Assembly: GCA_036971475.1 (NCBI GenBank)
Contig: JBAIZL010000002.1
Location: 20,122,067-20,186,066 of the forward strand
Length of the DNA: 64,000 nucleotides
From: Prosapia bicincta
Lineage: Eukaryota > Arthropoda > Insecta > Hemiptera > Cercopidae
Direction of reading: 5' to 3'
The stretch's first letter is position 1; every line of letters begins with the position of its first letter. The translations under genes and the position numbers were made by a program. The notes below the pieces were generated by a model that was not told the origin of the DNA, searched no databases, and saw only the letters and a list, made by a program, of their open reading frames with translations. Shown piece after piece: positions 1 to 14,486 of this stretch.

Positions 1-2689
1 GAACAGAAGTTAATGAAACTGGATGGTTCGTGTGAAGTGTGGTGTATTTTTAATGACTGAAAATTTGAACAAGATATATAAAGCGAATGTAACTAACAGA
101 ATGAATTGAATAAATAAAGGTATACGTAAAAGCCGTAGATCCTTGGTTGGATCCCTGTAAACACGATTAACCAGGGATAAACCAAAGGTCACAATGGGTG
201 ACTCAATGAGCTCCACCCTAAATATCCCAAACCAATAAAATAAAAAATCTAATAATTTTATTATCATTAGAAAAAGCATAAAAAAATTGTAATAAATTCT
301 GTCATGCTAATTATAAGAAGTATAGGCAAGAGGGATAGTGCCTTTACTCTAAAAGAAAACGAGTACTTATCAGTTTTCTGAATTTGTTAAAATTTTACAA
401 AGTATGCTTTAAAAATTGTTGTTATATAGTTTTTAAAGTAAATTCGAATTAAACTTCTGTACACTCAACACATGAACACAACACAGACACTCACGCAAGC
501 GCACATGCGCGTAAGCGCTCATACATACAAAATCCGAGTTTATTATTGGTTTCATTGTCAGCAAAGAGGAACCTTTACGAATCGCTTTATCCATTGTAAT
601 TGTATTCACCAGGCATTATTTCCTTTTGTTAATTCGTTTTAGCAATTAAATTGCACTGAAAAGCAGCCTCTATAAACAGCTGATGTTAATTAACGTATAA
701 TTAATTTTCAACGCCGTTTGTACGATTTAATTAAACAAATTACGTCACAAACGTTGGTTTAGTGGGAACAATTATCAGAAAGGTCTTTGTTGATCTTTGA
801 AAAGTCGCCTGTGCTGCATTGAAGCGTAACGTTACTATTGTGTTTCAAGCTATTTAAAATTTACATTGATTGTGAAAACACTGGGTTGGTTTTATTGTTT
901 GTATTAATAATGTGTTTCTATAGAAAGCCATATTTTTAGACAAGATCTGATCTAAGCATCTGAGAGTATAAATAGTATTATTTAAAAGCAGAGAAAATTA
1001 AATTTCATATACATCTAGAACGACTAAACTTATCTTAAGTAGGCGGCATGATCAGGATTTGTTTTATGAATTTCCTTCTTCTTCATTTCTCATTCATACT
1101 GCATAATATTAAGAAAACAATGCATGGGTACCATTAGCTTCCAAATAATGATGACTAAGGGGATTTAAGAAGAAATGTATACTTTTGTCAACGTAGCCCC
1201 ACCTTGACACTGGTTTACAACTCCAGATGGCTAACTTTATATCTTAACCTTAAGTGATGCTTTAGGCAAGTTTTTATGTACTATAATTTATGTTGGTATA
1301 TATTAAAATAGTTTGCTACAGAAAACTAGGATACACAGAACGTAAACAAATATTTTTCAATTCCTTCTACTAGCTCACACTCTCCATATATATATATATA
1401 TAATTATTTTTCATATTATATATTCTACAAATTTTCAACTGTTATTACGTTATTTACGTTTTTATTCATCCGATCAAATTCAAGTATTTTTATTTTAAAC
1501 CTGTAGTGGATGACACTTGAGGTTTTTTTCCAATAATTATTCAAAAATTAAAAAAAATGCCTCAGGCAGATATGAACTGAATGATTACATGTTTCATATC
1601 CAGCACTTCGACACTGAGCTAACTTTCCTATCGCGAGAAATTATTTATTTAAAGATGTACATGAAATCATAAAAGACAACTCGCTTGAAATAATGAAGCA
1701 TTACAAGAGAGGGATAGAATGAGAAATTATAGACAATCAACATCATAAATTAGAAACGAAAAAAAAGAAAGCGAATAAACAGTAACAGAAAAAAATAATA
1801 GTCAAACACCATATACTTTATAAAGAGTAAAATTGCAAAGAAGTTCGCTTTCTATTTTCCCACCTAATATTGTGATTATTTCATACTTATAGGGCTGTAC
1901 GTATTTGTAATAATTGTAACAAAGAATTAGGAGTAACTGAAATAATTTTTTCTTTGTTGAACTAGGCGGTAATTCACTTGAATCAATATTTTATTATATT
2001 ACTTGTTTATTTAATACATCTCAAAAACCTCTAACCACAAATGTGTTATTTGCTTAGAGGTATTTGTTATAATTAAACCACAATGAATTATTCACATAAT
2101 TGTTGAAATATTTTTTATTCACGTTATGTATTTGATTTACTTTATGATAATTTTAATCGCAAGCTTTTTTATGAACAAAACAAATTTTTTGTCACGTTTA
2201 ATGCCTTGTTACAATTTTAATTGATATAAATCCACGACCTTGAATGGATTATTCTGAAATTCGAACAATTTTTTGTTTTAAACTCATATTTAATGTTTAC
2301 TATATTTCAACTAATGTTTTGGTGTTTACGCCATCATAAGAGGTTTTCCAACAAAACAACATAAATGATAGAGGAAAAATATAACAAACTTGATTTAATG
2401 ATCTTCAAAAATCGTGAATAGTTAACTCAATATAGAGAACAAGCATCATAACAACATACTATAAAAAATTCCAAACAGTTTAAATTATTTGCTATACTGT
2501 AAATGTACGTAAAGTCTATAGCAATTCATTTTTGAAAGGCTACTTGTTTATGATTGTGGTTTTCAGAAATATATTTAAAACAAAATAGAATGATCAAGGA
2601 ACTATTCTTTTTAAGAATAAAATAGAAATGATAATAATGATTTTACCAAAATAAATTATATAAAATTTTGTAATCCTTTATATGTTGAA
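1..2689. other. Intergenic, no gene seen
   Basis: AT-rich non-coding sequence. I see no spliced or open coding region that resembles a protein. The only structured item is a short tRNA-like stretch near 1559-1630, listed separately, plus a short TA run near 1386-1402. The minus-strand open frame at 10-279 has no recognisable domain and is probably chance. Confidence 0.6.
1559..1630 (-). repeat. tRNA-like fragment, possible SINE head
   Basis: On the minus strand the sequence TTAGCTCAGTGTCGAAGTG resembles a tRNA D-arm (A box). About 35 bases later, CAGTTCATATCTGCC is in the place of a T-arm (B box). No convincing acceptor or anticodon stem can be drawn, so a functional tRNA is unlikely. A tRNA-derived SINE head or a decayed tRNA pseudogene fits better. 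Inference from box-like motifs only. Confidence 0.3.
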
Positions 2690-3135
2690 GGTTTTGTTTA
2701 ATCTCTTTGATTTCATCTCTTCCATTTTAATTTCATCTCTTTCAATTTTCATATGATTTCCTTTATTTTAATTTAATCTCTTTTAAATTTAATTTCATCT
2801 CCTTCAAATTTAGTTTATCTCTTTTAATTTTATTATTATCTCTTTGAATTTTAGTTTTATCTATTTAAATTTTAATTTCAGCTCCTCTATTTTAATTTAA
2901 TTTCTTTTAAATTTATTTCATTTTTTTCAATTTTAGTTTTATCTATTTTATTTTAATTGCATCCTTTTCAATTTTAGTTTTATCTATTTAAATTTTAATT
3001 TCATCTCCTTTATTTTAATTACATCTCTTTTAATTTTAATATAATACCTTTCAACTTCAATTTCACATTCTTTATTTTAATTTCATCTATTTAATTTTAA
3101 TTCAATATCCTTCAATTTCAATTTTATCTCTTTAA
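2690..3135. repeat. Degenerate T-rich minisatellite (about 20-24 bp)
   Basis: Many diverged repeats of a unit like TTTTAATTTCATCTCTTTCAA run through this block, with drifting spacing. It is low complexity and non-coding. Confidence 0.7.
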
Positions 3136-6100
3136 AAAAAAATAATTAAATTTTTATAGAAATATAATGTTTTATACAAACTGCAATATATAATAGAGAA
3201 ACTAACACCGGATTGTTTATTATATTGTCTCCATAACTAAATGTTAGAGTTCTTCAAGAAGTTGGACATTGGAACAAGTACTCAAAACTGATAGAAGAAG
3301 CCTGACGACTTAACCTTACCCTAAATATAAATGACATTAAATACTGTTCTAATTTAAAACAGTTTCGTAATTCACAACGCATCTACAGTGTTAGTATAAC
3401 TTCTGAAAGCAATGTCCAATCACTTCGGAGCTTTGTCTTTGCAATGGCCATACAAATCTTCATAAAATGGTCGACGCTTCAGATTGAATAAATAAGTAAA
3501 TCTCTTCAGAAAATATATGTAACGTTTTAACTTGTAACTGGAAAGGTTCTCTATAACTCCCTGTACAAGTTTCCATGACGATGTTTTCTTCCTCAGCGTA
3601 CACATTTCCACATCTAACTTCATCAGATGGCTTCTTACTATGGAGATTGCTAATAATATTCGGATTTTTATGTTGACTGAACTAAGAAATGAAACAAGCT
3701 ATTTTTTCTTTATCGACTTACCAGGAGAAAGGAATATACTTTTCTCCTCACCCTGTTTAGTATTTATCCTAGTTTACTTCAACAATGACCTGTCCTTGTC
3801 GATACATATTTCCTATTTCCATATAAAGAAATGAGATTTTTTACTCTAATCCAATGCAACCATTCTCATTTAAAACATTTTTATCTGTGATATTTTAGAT
3901 TACTGTTCTTCTCAAAAACATGTTTAATAAATGGTAACCCTAAATATTATATTTATTATAGTCAACTAAATATTGTGAACGATAAAATGTGTACATTATT
4001 TTACATTGAGCTGTTAAAAGTACATTACTGAAAATACATGTAAACACTGTATAATTGACACAGATTGTATTTTTACATTATATTGTGAATGCCCTTTTGA
4101 AGAACATTAATAGTAAAAGAAATCTATGTATATGAACGACTATTCTTTGTCACAGGCATAATATAAATGTAATTACGTTAAACCTGAAGTGACGTCATAA
4201 CAAGTGAAGAGAACCTTAAATTATATTTTAATGTTTTGTAAAATCAAACGAAAAATTCCTTTATAATATTATTAAAAAAAAAACTATAGTTATTACACAA
4301 AGCGAAAATTGGTAATATTAATCAATTGAACTGGATAAAGAACACAATAAGTAGCGAATAAGAGAAATCACGTAAGAAACAAGTTGAAGTTTTAAAAAAA
4401 TACAACGGAATTCCAAATCAACACTCGCTTCTTTTATACTTAAAATATGATGAAATTGAAAAAAAATATTTTGAAAAAATGAGTATTGAAAAAGTTACTT
4501 AAGTGACCCAAGTCGAAATGACATTAATAACGGTTTCATGAAACCTACTTGCTGTCCGTCGCATATTTAAGTAGATAAATTGGTTACTGATAAGAGAGGA
4601 GTGATATTGCTATTCAAATAATTTTGATTAGTCGGGTTTAGATTCTTTCATTGTTAATAAAAGGGTATGTAAACAGTTTTTTTGTAAAAATTGATAAATA
4701 TGCATTTTGTTTTAATTAAAAATGATAAAAATAAAGATATTTAATGTAATCTTATGAAAACATAAAACATTTTTCATGTGATAAGGCTAAAAGATAAATA
4801 TTCCAGCCATTTATAGTTTAAAGATTTAGTTGGATATGGAGACCTGAAAATTTGGAAGAGATATCTTGTCCCAAAGAAACCATAGGATCATATGTATATA
4901 TTTTTTAATTAATATTTTACACACGTCTAACTAACCTTAACATATTAGATATCTATATCTATTGATTTATCTATTGATAAAACTACCTGTATTTCTTGAA
5001 AATTATGCAATTTTGACAGATCCCAATTGGTCTTGTTTCCACCATATGCATTTCTAAAAGAAACTCAAACTACATGAAAAACTGTGTGTGTGTTTTGTGT
5101 GGTGTTTGTGTGATTTTTTGTTGGAGAAAGAAAGATGATTTGACCTTGGATCTTACAAAACTTGCTGCAGCAAAGATTCCTCATAGGCCCAGCACGGGAT
5201 TTTGGCTATTCAGTATTACTTCATGACTGCAGACTCTAAATGGAGTAAAAAGCAAAAACCTCCAAATTGAACTTGTCTCAACCACTCTTTGTCGTTCCCT
5301 GGGATCACCGTTAGGCATTACTTCAGGGGGCGACGTGTGTGTGTGTTTTGTGTGGTGTGTGTGCGTGTGTGTGTTTTTGTGGTGTGTGTGTTGTGTGGTG
5401 TGTGTGTGTGTGTGTGTGTGTGTGTTGTGTGGTGTGTGTGTTTTTTTTGTTGGAGAAAGAAAGGGGATTTTATTATCTTTCCCTCCAAATTAAATTAGAA
5501 AACTTCCTCCTGTAACTTCAATTAATTCATCCGTTATTATAGTTCAAGGTCTAAAGGTGCTTTATTAACATACAAGGAGTCCTTTAAGGGTTTATAATCC
5601 AGAAACAAGATCCCAGTGCATCCTAGCGGTTTGATCTGTAATTAAACGTCCTAATGTGGAAGTAGGCAATGTAGCAGCTTTTAAATATAATTTACCACTG
5701 AACCTCCAATACATAATATCACTACATCGTAACTTATCACGTTAATGTGAACTAAAATGTTAGTAATAAACTATTTTGTTTATAATTGGTGATCTTGGTT
5801 TCACTAACGTTTGTTAACTATTAGGCTCTTAATGTTCAATTTTATTATATTTATTTTCTTTTTTTAGTGTAAACTCATGTTTTAATAGCTTTATTATTTT
5901 ATTGCTGTAATAAAATACATAATAAGATTAAATAACATCCAGTATTCTAATAATATTTGGTGTTCATGGTTATTATATGATTTAATTACTGCAAAACTTT
6001 ATTTATTGTTTAAAAAAAATCTCTTTTATTTTTTGTTCAACCTTTTACCTTTCATGTTCTTTTCATTTGAAAATAAAAACTTTTCCTTTGTCTCCTTTGT

Positions 6101-6664
6101 GGAGACCTATGATTTATGTAAGTAAGGCTCCTTTTACTGAAATGAACTTTCCAGTAGATAAAAACTTACCTCCTTCTTCTTGTATTCAGCTTGCTGCTTA
6201 CAGCTTATATATATTATTTTTCTCTTCTTGAAATGTCTACAGAAGTTTGATTATTTCACTGATACATGTAACAATGTATGCTCAGTATTACACTGACTTT
6301 ATTAGGTTCCTACTTGTAGTGGAAAGGGAAATTCACAACTCTAATAATTAATATGGTTTTGAGTGTCAGGTAGAGTGATAACAATGTATTTAGGGCTCAC
6401 TGATTTCATAAAACGACCTAAACACGTAAATAACGAGTCTTTAGACTTACGGACAAAAGCTGCCTAAACATTTCTTGTTACATTGGGTAGGGAATGTGAC
6501 GAAAAGAGGCTCATAATATCTTAAAGAGATGCACATCCTGGTGGTAGCATGGCGTCAAACTTCACAAACACACGATTTTGGTAGTGCGAAAGTGTGAATA
6601 CACAATGACATATACTTTATAGCGACAGAGAGAGATAGCAAAAAACCAAACAATACACCCTCCA

Positions 6665-6697
<33 letters not shown>

Positions 6698-9109
6698 TGA
6701 GTTACTATCTGTAGTAACCTATATCAAGCATCTAAAGATTAATTAACTATACATCTATCAGTTAATAATTAAGCAAGCATATATTGTGAAAGCTAAGCAT
6801 ACAATAAATAAATACCTAAATTTATTTACGCAAGAATGTTTGGATTAATGTGACCAATATGATTGCGTCATCAACAATGGCTTTGAGACACCGTAAAATA
6901 TTAAATTAATAAATTGTTTTAAAGGTCATTTCTGTATCTTCGGAAAGAATGTGCATTGAGACTAAACGCGTTAGAACAAACATTGGTCCACGCGCCTATT
7001 TCAATACTATACTCATCCGTTGAAAGATAAGTGATAAGAGACTTCGAGTTTTACATAACTAAGCTAAAATTACATTCACAGATTTTCTACAACGGCTTAG
7101 AACAATTTTTTATCACTAAGCTATCCTAATGTGTTACAACACTATATAGATAAGAAAATACCTAATTAATAATTTAAGAAAGAGAGTTACATTGTTTTAT
7201 TGCGATTACTTTAGGATGGAAACGACATGGTAATAAATAATAAACGAAAATATTATACTAGGACATAGGGGATGACCTGATCTAGATATAGGGTTGCGAA
7301 CCCGATCTAAGCCTACTCTCTACCGTCATCATATAGGGAAGTGCTTAGTTACGCCCTCCTATTAAAAAAGATAAACGAACCATAAGATAGACAGGTCTAA
7401 GGAGTTGATAATACTTCCTTGCGCGTGGTAACTGAAGGAATTAATGTCATGGCATAGGCGTGGTCACGTGACTGAAATAGAGCGCTTCACAAACTGAGGG
7501 AATATGAAAGAACCAACACTGAAAAGAAGTTATTAAATCACTAATAAAAGTTAAATTCCAAACTTAAACATAAAAATAAATAAATGTTTAGATATTTAAC
7601 ATATTTATTCAATATAAATAATTATATACGTTTCAACATCGAATTATGGTATTCTATTAACTATATGTTCTTAATTATTAACTAACTAATCATCTATTTC
7701 TACTTATCTTATAATAGATACGCTTCGTATATTAGGAACTAAACGGACACTGTTTAACTCTGTTACATCATTCCACAAATATCTTACAGCCTTTACTATT
7801 TACGATATTCAATAAATTCATTAAAATTAAATTAAAATCTTTCTGTATAAAACTTACCTTTAAAACCCTACCGTAAGTACACAGAAACTACTACAGATGG
7901 CATGGTTCAGAAGAATAAGTTCGCTCGTTTTACCCAGCAAGTATTCCCACAATTACAATACCGAAGCAACCATACAATGGGCCCCCGTTCCCAACATGCT
8001 CAGTGGTGAAACACCCATGCTTCATAGATTCATACACTATTTAATAATTATATATATATATATAACATTTAATCCGATTTGGATATCTATAGATTTTTAA
8101 TATTAAATATTTATTCATGTCTGTATTCGAATAACAAGAACAAAGCCTAATTCATTTCGTTTTTTTTCAACCTTACTCATACATAAACCTTTATAAAGGA
8201 TCCAAACGGCTTTGGATAACATTCTTCCATTTATCCACCGCAACTATGGTCCAAGTCCTCGTTTAGAAGCGAGCGAACATTGTTTAAACCTGTAACGTCG
8301 TTTGAATAGCAGCTGTTTTATTAACCATATGTTGGAAGTTACCATATTTGAAAGTTACATCATTTACGAAATTATTTAATTTCACATGAATATTACCAAA
8401 TTTCAAAAAACAAATACAAACAGGCAAAACGTGTTAAGTAAAGCTTCTGATTTATTCCAAATGTAATTTAGATTTTGGATGTTACTTAAATAAGGTATAT
8501 AAACTTACTAAGCAATGAAATAAATCTGGAATATAAAAACTCAACCCAATGTCACAATAAACAACCCTTTATTGCAAGGGTCTGTAATCTCTAAAGTATT
8601 CATGCTTATCGTGGAATTGAATGAAAATTTTACACTCGAGACATATTATAGAGTAAAGAAGAAAATGTTACCCAAGAGTAAAACTAAATACAAAATTAAG
8701 AGTTAATAAAAAATACTCATAAACAAGCCACAAAACCACTACAATTAGTTGTAGGATTCAATAATGATTGCATTTTACCAAAATTGACATACATTACATA
8801 AAGAAAACTTTTTTATACTTGCAAATAAATACGTAAATAAATATCAAAACAATTAGTAAATACTATCCCAAAGTAACAATTAATAGATAAAAACTACAAA
8901 ATAATATTCTATATTACGAGAAAATATTTAATGTAGGAAAATGTATAAAAAAAAAACAATAACCAAAAGCGTCATTACACAAAATAAAGTTATAAACGAT
9001 CATAGAAATATAAGAAATATCAAAATTATATTATATAAAAGTGGTTAGCTATAAAAGTAAAAGTAACAATAAAAACTTGAGTGTCATAAGCGAATAATAA
9101 ATTTTATGA
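3136..9109. other. Intergenic, simple repeats only
   Basis: No gene was recognised. A GT/GTGT tract lies at 5335-5450, with a shorter related one at 5085-5115. Both are followed by a similar TTGGAGAAAGAAAG stretch, which suggests a small local duplication around 5085-5500. A GA tract is at 6664-6697 and a short TA run at 8049-8063. Short open frames here (3420-3623, 3640-3834, 7897-8100) resemble nothing known. Confidence 0.55.
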
Positions 9110-9645
9110 AAAGTATTATTACAAACAATGTTTTACAAGGAGTTAGTTAACTCAATATAACAAATACTGCATAAATAATCAACGTTTGACAAAGAGTAAA
9201 TATTTCCCAATATAACAAAGATTTCTAAGACAAACAATGTACAACAATGCGTAAGCTTTACCCAATATAACTTAGTTTGCTTAAACAATGTTGAAAAAAC
9301 AGTAAATATTACCCAATATAACTAACACTGCATAAACGAACAATGTTAAACAAAGAGTAAATATTACCCAAGGAAAGAAAGATTGAGTAGACAAACCATA
9401 TATATTACCCAATATACTCGTAACAAAGGTAGCGTAAACAATCAATGTTTAACTAAGAGTAAATACTACACAACATGACATAGTTTGCTAAAACAATGCT
9501 AAACAAAGAGTAAATATTAACCAATAAAACTAAGACTTAGTGAACAAACAATGTTTAACAAACTGAGTATATTACCCATAATATTAATAATTTCCTAAAC
9601 AAACAATGTTTACCAGTGAGTAAATGTTACTAAACAAGTTGAAGA
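9110..9645. repeat. Degenerate tandem repeat, about 60 bp unit
   Basis: A phrase like ACAAAGAGTAAATATTACCC followed by AATATAAC and a short AC-rich linker recurs about eight to nine times with substitutions and small indels. Old, diverged tandem repeat; non-coding. Confidence 0.7.
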
Positions 9646-11236
9646 ATGCATAAAGAAAACACATCAGATCCCCCCTCCAATTTTTCTAGTTTCATTTGAT
9701 AAAAATTACAGTACTTACAAAAATGTTTTTGTTTACAAAATCTTCCTACTAGATTCCGCTAAATTTGATACTTCTACAGCTTTGAACATAGATTTTAAAC
9801 TAGTTGAACATTTTTAGAACGGTTCTTTACCAAACTCATTTAAACAAACTTCCCATTACAGTGATTGGCTTACAAACAACTAAAAAAGACAGGGAATTAT
9901 AGAAATAAATATAACACATCCCCTATACGACAAAAAAATATTTATTAAGTAAAACAAGAATCATTCGTGAAATGAACAAAACATTGATGAAGAGTAACTC
10001 GACGTCACACGTTGCCAGCAAGCAATCACTCCAAATACAGTCATCTGTCGCTCACGGTCAACGGCATTGATTTGACTTACATTCAGCTTTGTTACTGGTA
10101 AATCGTAGGTTATATTAACTTAGCTTGGTAATGGTAAATTATATTACGTGCTTTATTTAGCTTGGGAGATGCTAGATTGGTATATATTGTATTGGGAATA
10201 AAATAATGAATATTTCTATTTCATTATTCTACTTAGACGAGACTGTCAATCAAGGTTAGGTTAGGTAACATTTACCACGCTTCTGAGGTAAAACCTAAGA
10301 ATCGCCGAGAATACTATGGTAAAAGTTGGAAATGAACGATGGTCACAGAAGAGTCCAGACGATTGCTATTACACTTTACTAAAACGTAGGTTTTACTGAA
10401 AAAAAACTTACAATTTAGGCTTTATGATCTTCTACTGAGCCATAGAACGATACAACGCACTTCTCTGTAAGCACGTTATTAATCTGGATATACTTTTGTA
10501 AGCTTTATGCAATGAAAAACTAGAAGTAACCAGTGACAAATCATCCGTTACAGTTTTATTTTGTTTACAAATGGAGGTCTATTTCAAAGCATTACAAACA
10601 AGGAATTATGTTGAATATAAAAGAGTTTTTTAATAAATTAAAACAACTGCAAGATGAAGTATTTGCTCTCAACAGAAAAAAAATGTTTCGAAAAATTTCC
10701 GTCTAGACGCAAAACATTGCTGGTCCTTTGACTGATTTCTTAAAGGGAACGTACAGTCTCAAACACTGGAACTCTTTGCAACAGTCACTGGGTTTCGTAC
10801 ACTAAAACAAAAAGTAAATGTTTCAAAAATTCGTTAAACCTTAACCATTCTTAATAAATATTTGGTAGTAAAATAGTGAATAAAATAATATATGTTAGAA
10901 TAAATTAAACTAATTTATATCATAAAATACACCATGTTCAAAACATATGATATATTAAACACTCCATGTAATATATTAAATTATAATTCAATAGATACAT
11001 AAGAAACACACACAAACACATACACACCCAAACACACATATAATTATTATATGTATATATGCATATTTATATATATATATATATATATATTAAATATAGT
11101 GATAATATTTTCTTGTAATACAGTTATTAAATTAAAAATATTTCAAAAACAAGAATTCTTTTAATGAATATATTTATTCAATTTTATTCAATATTTATTC
11201 ATTAAAAGTATTCTTGTTTTTGAAATATTAATAATT

Positions 11237-11288
<52 letters not shown>

Positions 11289-11528
11289 TAAAAAAAAATA
11301 ATCATAATTAGAATTTAAATGACGTCCTATAAGTCCTATATAACTTATAAAAACGGTATATGTGAATAATTATAATATATTATAATACGAATAAAAAATC
11401 ATAATGTATCCCGCAATAGTATAGTCTATTACATTAACAATACAACATTATTATTGTAATATATTACTTAATATCATTTAGATTCATATATAAATACTAA
11501 TATGACATATTGTAATATCAATATGTAA

Positions 11529-11589
<61 letters not shown>

Positions 11590-12391
11590 CATTTATTAAC
11601 ATATTTATTTATTTATATGACTACCTATAATCAGGTTTGTTAGTACAGTGGTTTTGGATCGTTCAACCTATTCTCGCACCAATTTTACAAAGTGTAAACT
11701 GAAACGGAAGCTGATCAGGAAACTGCCACCAGTATACAACCCCTAGTAAAGTGACTGAGAGTCACTCATACACACATACACTACTAAAACAACACAAACA
11801 GTTTTAAGACAGTAAACTCACAACATTATCAGAATGACAGCGAGAACCAAATTAGAACCATTTACAATACACAAAAATGTATTAAACAAGAATATTATGT
11901 TATGTATTACAACATGGTTGACCAATGTAAAGAAAATAATCACTACGTAAGACTAAATAGACACAAACTAAGTACCCCTCTAACAGTAAACCAACAAACA
12001 GCATTATCCATTCACTACAGTAACTGAAATAAATGTGAAAATATTTATATCATTACTTAAATCTTGACATACATTCAAAGGGATAACAGAATTACTTAAC
12101 AATAACAATCTTGCTAGAAATAGCTTCACCTAATAATAGGCAACCTAACATAACGAATAACGTGTCGATCGTTCAATCGCCAAAAGTGTTTACATGCCGT
12201 CATAATCAAGAAGAATATAATGTGTTTACCACATTGTTAGCTAATATCAAACAAGGTTAAATTAGATCAAGGCAATAAAATACAACACCTAAGTTTATAA
12301 TTAAAAAAAAATAATTGCACAATATTCGGTTATATCCAACACGCTAACAGTAGTATTACGTCGTGTCAAGGTCATATTATAAAGCCTAACG
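9646..12391. other. Intergenic with TA tracts
   Basis: No gene was recognised. Long TA tracts lie at about 11064-11090, 11238-11284 and 11530-11582. A hairpin element (listed separately) sits between the first two. A TTAGG-type doublet occurs near 10255. Confidence 0.55.
11129..11238. mobile_element. Hairpin element (MITE-like) in a TA tract
   Basis: Two arms of about 47 bases (roughly 11129-11175 and 11192-11238) are near-perfect inverted copies. They share the core ATTTCAAAAACAAGAAT and its reverse complement. TA microsatellite lies on both sides, as expected for insertion into TA targets (Tc1/mariner-type MITE). No coding capacity. A fold-back replication artefact of the AT-rich DNA is the alternative. 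Confidence 0.5.
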
Positions 12392-13838
12392 CCATATTCT
12401 CTCACTTAACGTGCTTTACAATTATTACAGATAGGAATATATCGTGCTTTGTACACAAGTTCCGGATAGATCTAGTAAGTTTACAGAGATATAACTAAAA
12501 CTTAGGACGTATATCTGAACGTAAAACGTGATATTCTCTCACTTAACGTGCTTTACAATTATTACAGATAGGAATATATCGTGCTTTGTACACAAGTTCA
12601 GGATAGATCTAGTAAGTTTACAGAGATATAACTAAAAATTAGGCGTATATCTGAACGTAAAACGTGATATTCTCTCACTTAAAGTGCTTTGTTCTTATTT
12701 GAGATAGGAATATATCGTGCTTTGTACACAAGATCAGGATAGATCTAGTAATTTTACAGAGCTATAACTAAAACTTAGGACGTATATCTGAACGTAAAAC
12801 GTGATATTCTCTCACTTAACGTGCTTTACAATTATTACAGATAGGAATATATCGTGCTTTGTACACAAGTTCAGGATAGATCTAGTAAGTTTACAGAAAT
12901 TTTACTAAAAATTAGGACGCATATCTGAACGTAAAACGTGATATTCTCTCACCTAAAGTGCTTTGTTCTTATTTGAGATAAGAATATATCGTCCTTTGTA
13001 CACAAGTTCAGGATAGATCTAGTAAGTTTACAGAGATATAACTAAAAATTAGGACGCATATCTGAACGTAAAACGTGATATTCTCTCACTTAAAGTGCTT
13101 TGTTCTTATTTGAGATAGGAATATATAGTGCTTTCTACACAAGTTCAGGATAGATCTAGTAAGTTTACAGAGATATAACTAAAAATTAGGACGCATATCT
13201 GAACGTAAAACGTGATATTCTCTCACTTAAAGTGCTTTGTTCTTATTTGAGATAGGAATATATCGTGCTTTGTACACAAGTTCAGGATAGATCTAGTAAG
13301 TTTACAGAGATATAACTAAAAATTAGGACGTATATCTGAACGTAAAACGTGATATTCTCTCACTTAAAGTGCTTTGTTCTTATTTGAGATAGGAATATAT
13401 CGTGCTTTGTACACAAGTTCAGGATAGATCTAGTAAGTTTACAGAGATATAACTAAAAATTAGGACGCATATCTGAACGTAAAACGTGATATTCTCTCAC
13501 TTAAAGTGCTTTGTTCTTATTTGAGATAGGAATATATAGTGCTTTCTACACAAGTTCAGGATAGATCTAGTAAGTTTACAGAGATATAACTAAAAATTAG
13601 GACGCATATCTGAACGTAAAACGTGATATTCTCTCACTTAAAGTGCTTTGTTCTTATTTGAGATAGGAATATATCGTGCTTTGTACACAAGTTCAGGATA
13701 GATCTAGTAAGTTTACAGAGATATAACTAAAAATTAGGACGCATATCTGAACGTAAAACGTGATATTCTCTCACTTAAAGTGCTTTGTTCTTATTTGAGA
13801 TAGGAATATATCGTGCTTTGTACACAAGTTCAGTTTGA
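12392..13838. repeat. Satellite array, 137-bp monomer
   Basis: About 10.5 tandem monomers. The start phrase GATATTCTCTCACTTAA recurs at 12530, 12666, 12803 and 12940, giving a 136-137 bp period. Two monomer types differ in one short block: ACAATTATTACAGATA in early copies and TTCTTATTTGAGATA in later ones. Both are otherwise nearly identical. Non-coding. Confidence 0.92.
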
Positions 13839-14486
13839 TAATAAATTTTAACCCAATAATTGATTTGATTGTTAGAAAACCAAGAGTAGAAGATGAGAAA
13901 TCACACAATAAATCTAAAAACGATTGTTAAAATAATCAAGCTACAATAAGTTAATACTCATATAAGGCAATGAATTTTCAATAAGCAAACCGCGAGCAAT
14001 ATTAATACAATGTTACTAATTGTAAATAAAAACAACTCTAAATACCCCTAGTTTTATAGGGTGAATGTACTAGATAAACTCTAACAAGCTTTGTTGTATT
14101 GAATCTAATAAACTTATTTCTAGATAAACTCTTCTAGCTCTACTGTTGTATAACATTTACCTAATTTTTTTGTTAGTTAACCTCTAGCAAGCTCTACTTC
14201 TACATAAACCCTGACAGTCACTATATTGAAGCTCTAAGTTCTTCTAATCCAATATAAATTGTTAAAGCATCATTAAAGCTCGTTTATTTATTATTATTGA
14301 TTGAAGCTATCTCTAGCTCTAATTATTTGCAATATAGTCTGGAAGCTAATATACTATTGTTTGGTGTACAACAGGTTTGAGCGTAGAGTGGATATAACTA
14401 TAAACTGGGCGGTTTTTTGTTATATTTACTAAATTTCTTTTTATTGTGGTTTTAATTTTCATAGTCATATCTAATAGTTAACTTAC
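13839..14486. other. Non-coding 3' side of the secreted-protein exon
   Basis: Intron or 3' flank of the minus-strand gene that starts at 16353. Several loose repeats of a TCTAGCTCTA-like phrase occur at 14080-14340. I could not place a following exon or a poly(A) site. Confidence 0.4.

Noticed and set aside
10..279. 89-codon minus-strand frame with hydrophobic ends
   Set aside because: No domain, no splice context and AT-rich composition that gives hydrophobic residues by chance. Not supported as a gene.
12392..13838. Possible CRISPR-like array
   Set aside because: Monomers are contiguous and similar along their whole length with no unique spacers. This is satellite DNA in a eukaryote, as are 18780-23720 and 40774-41690.
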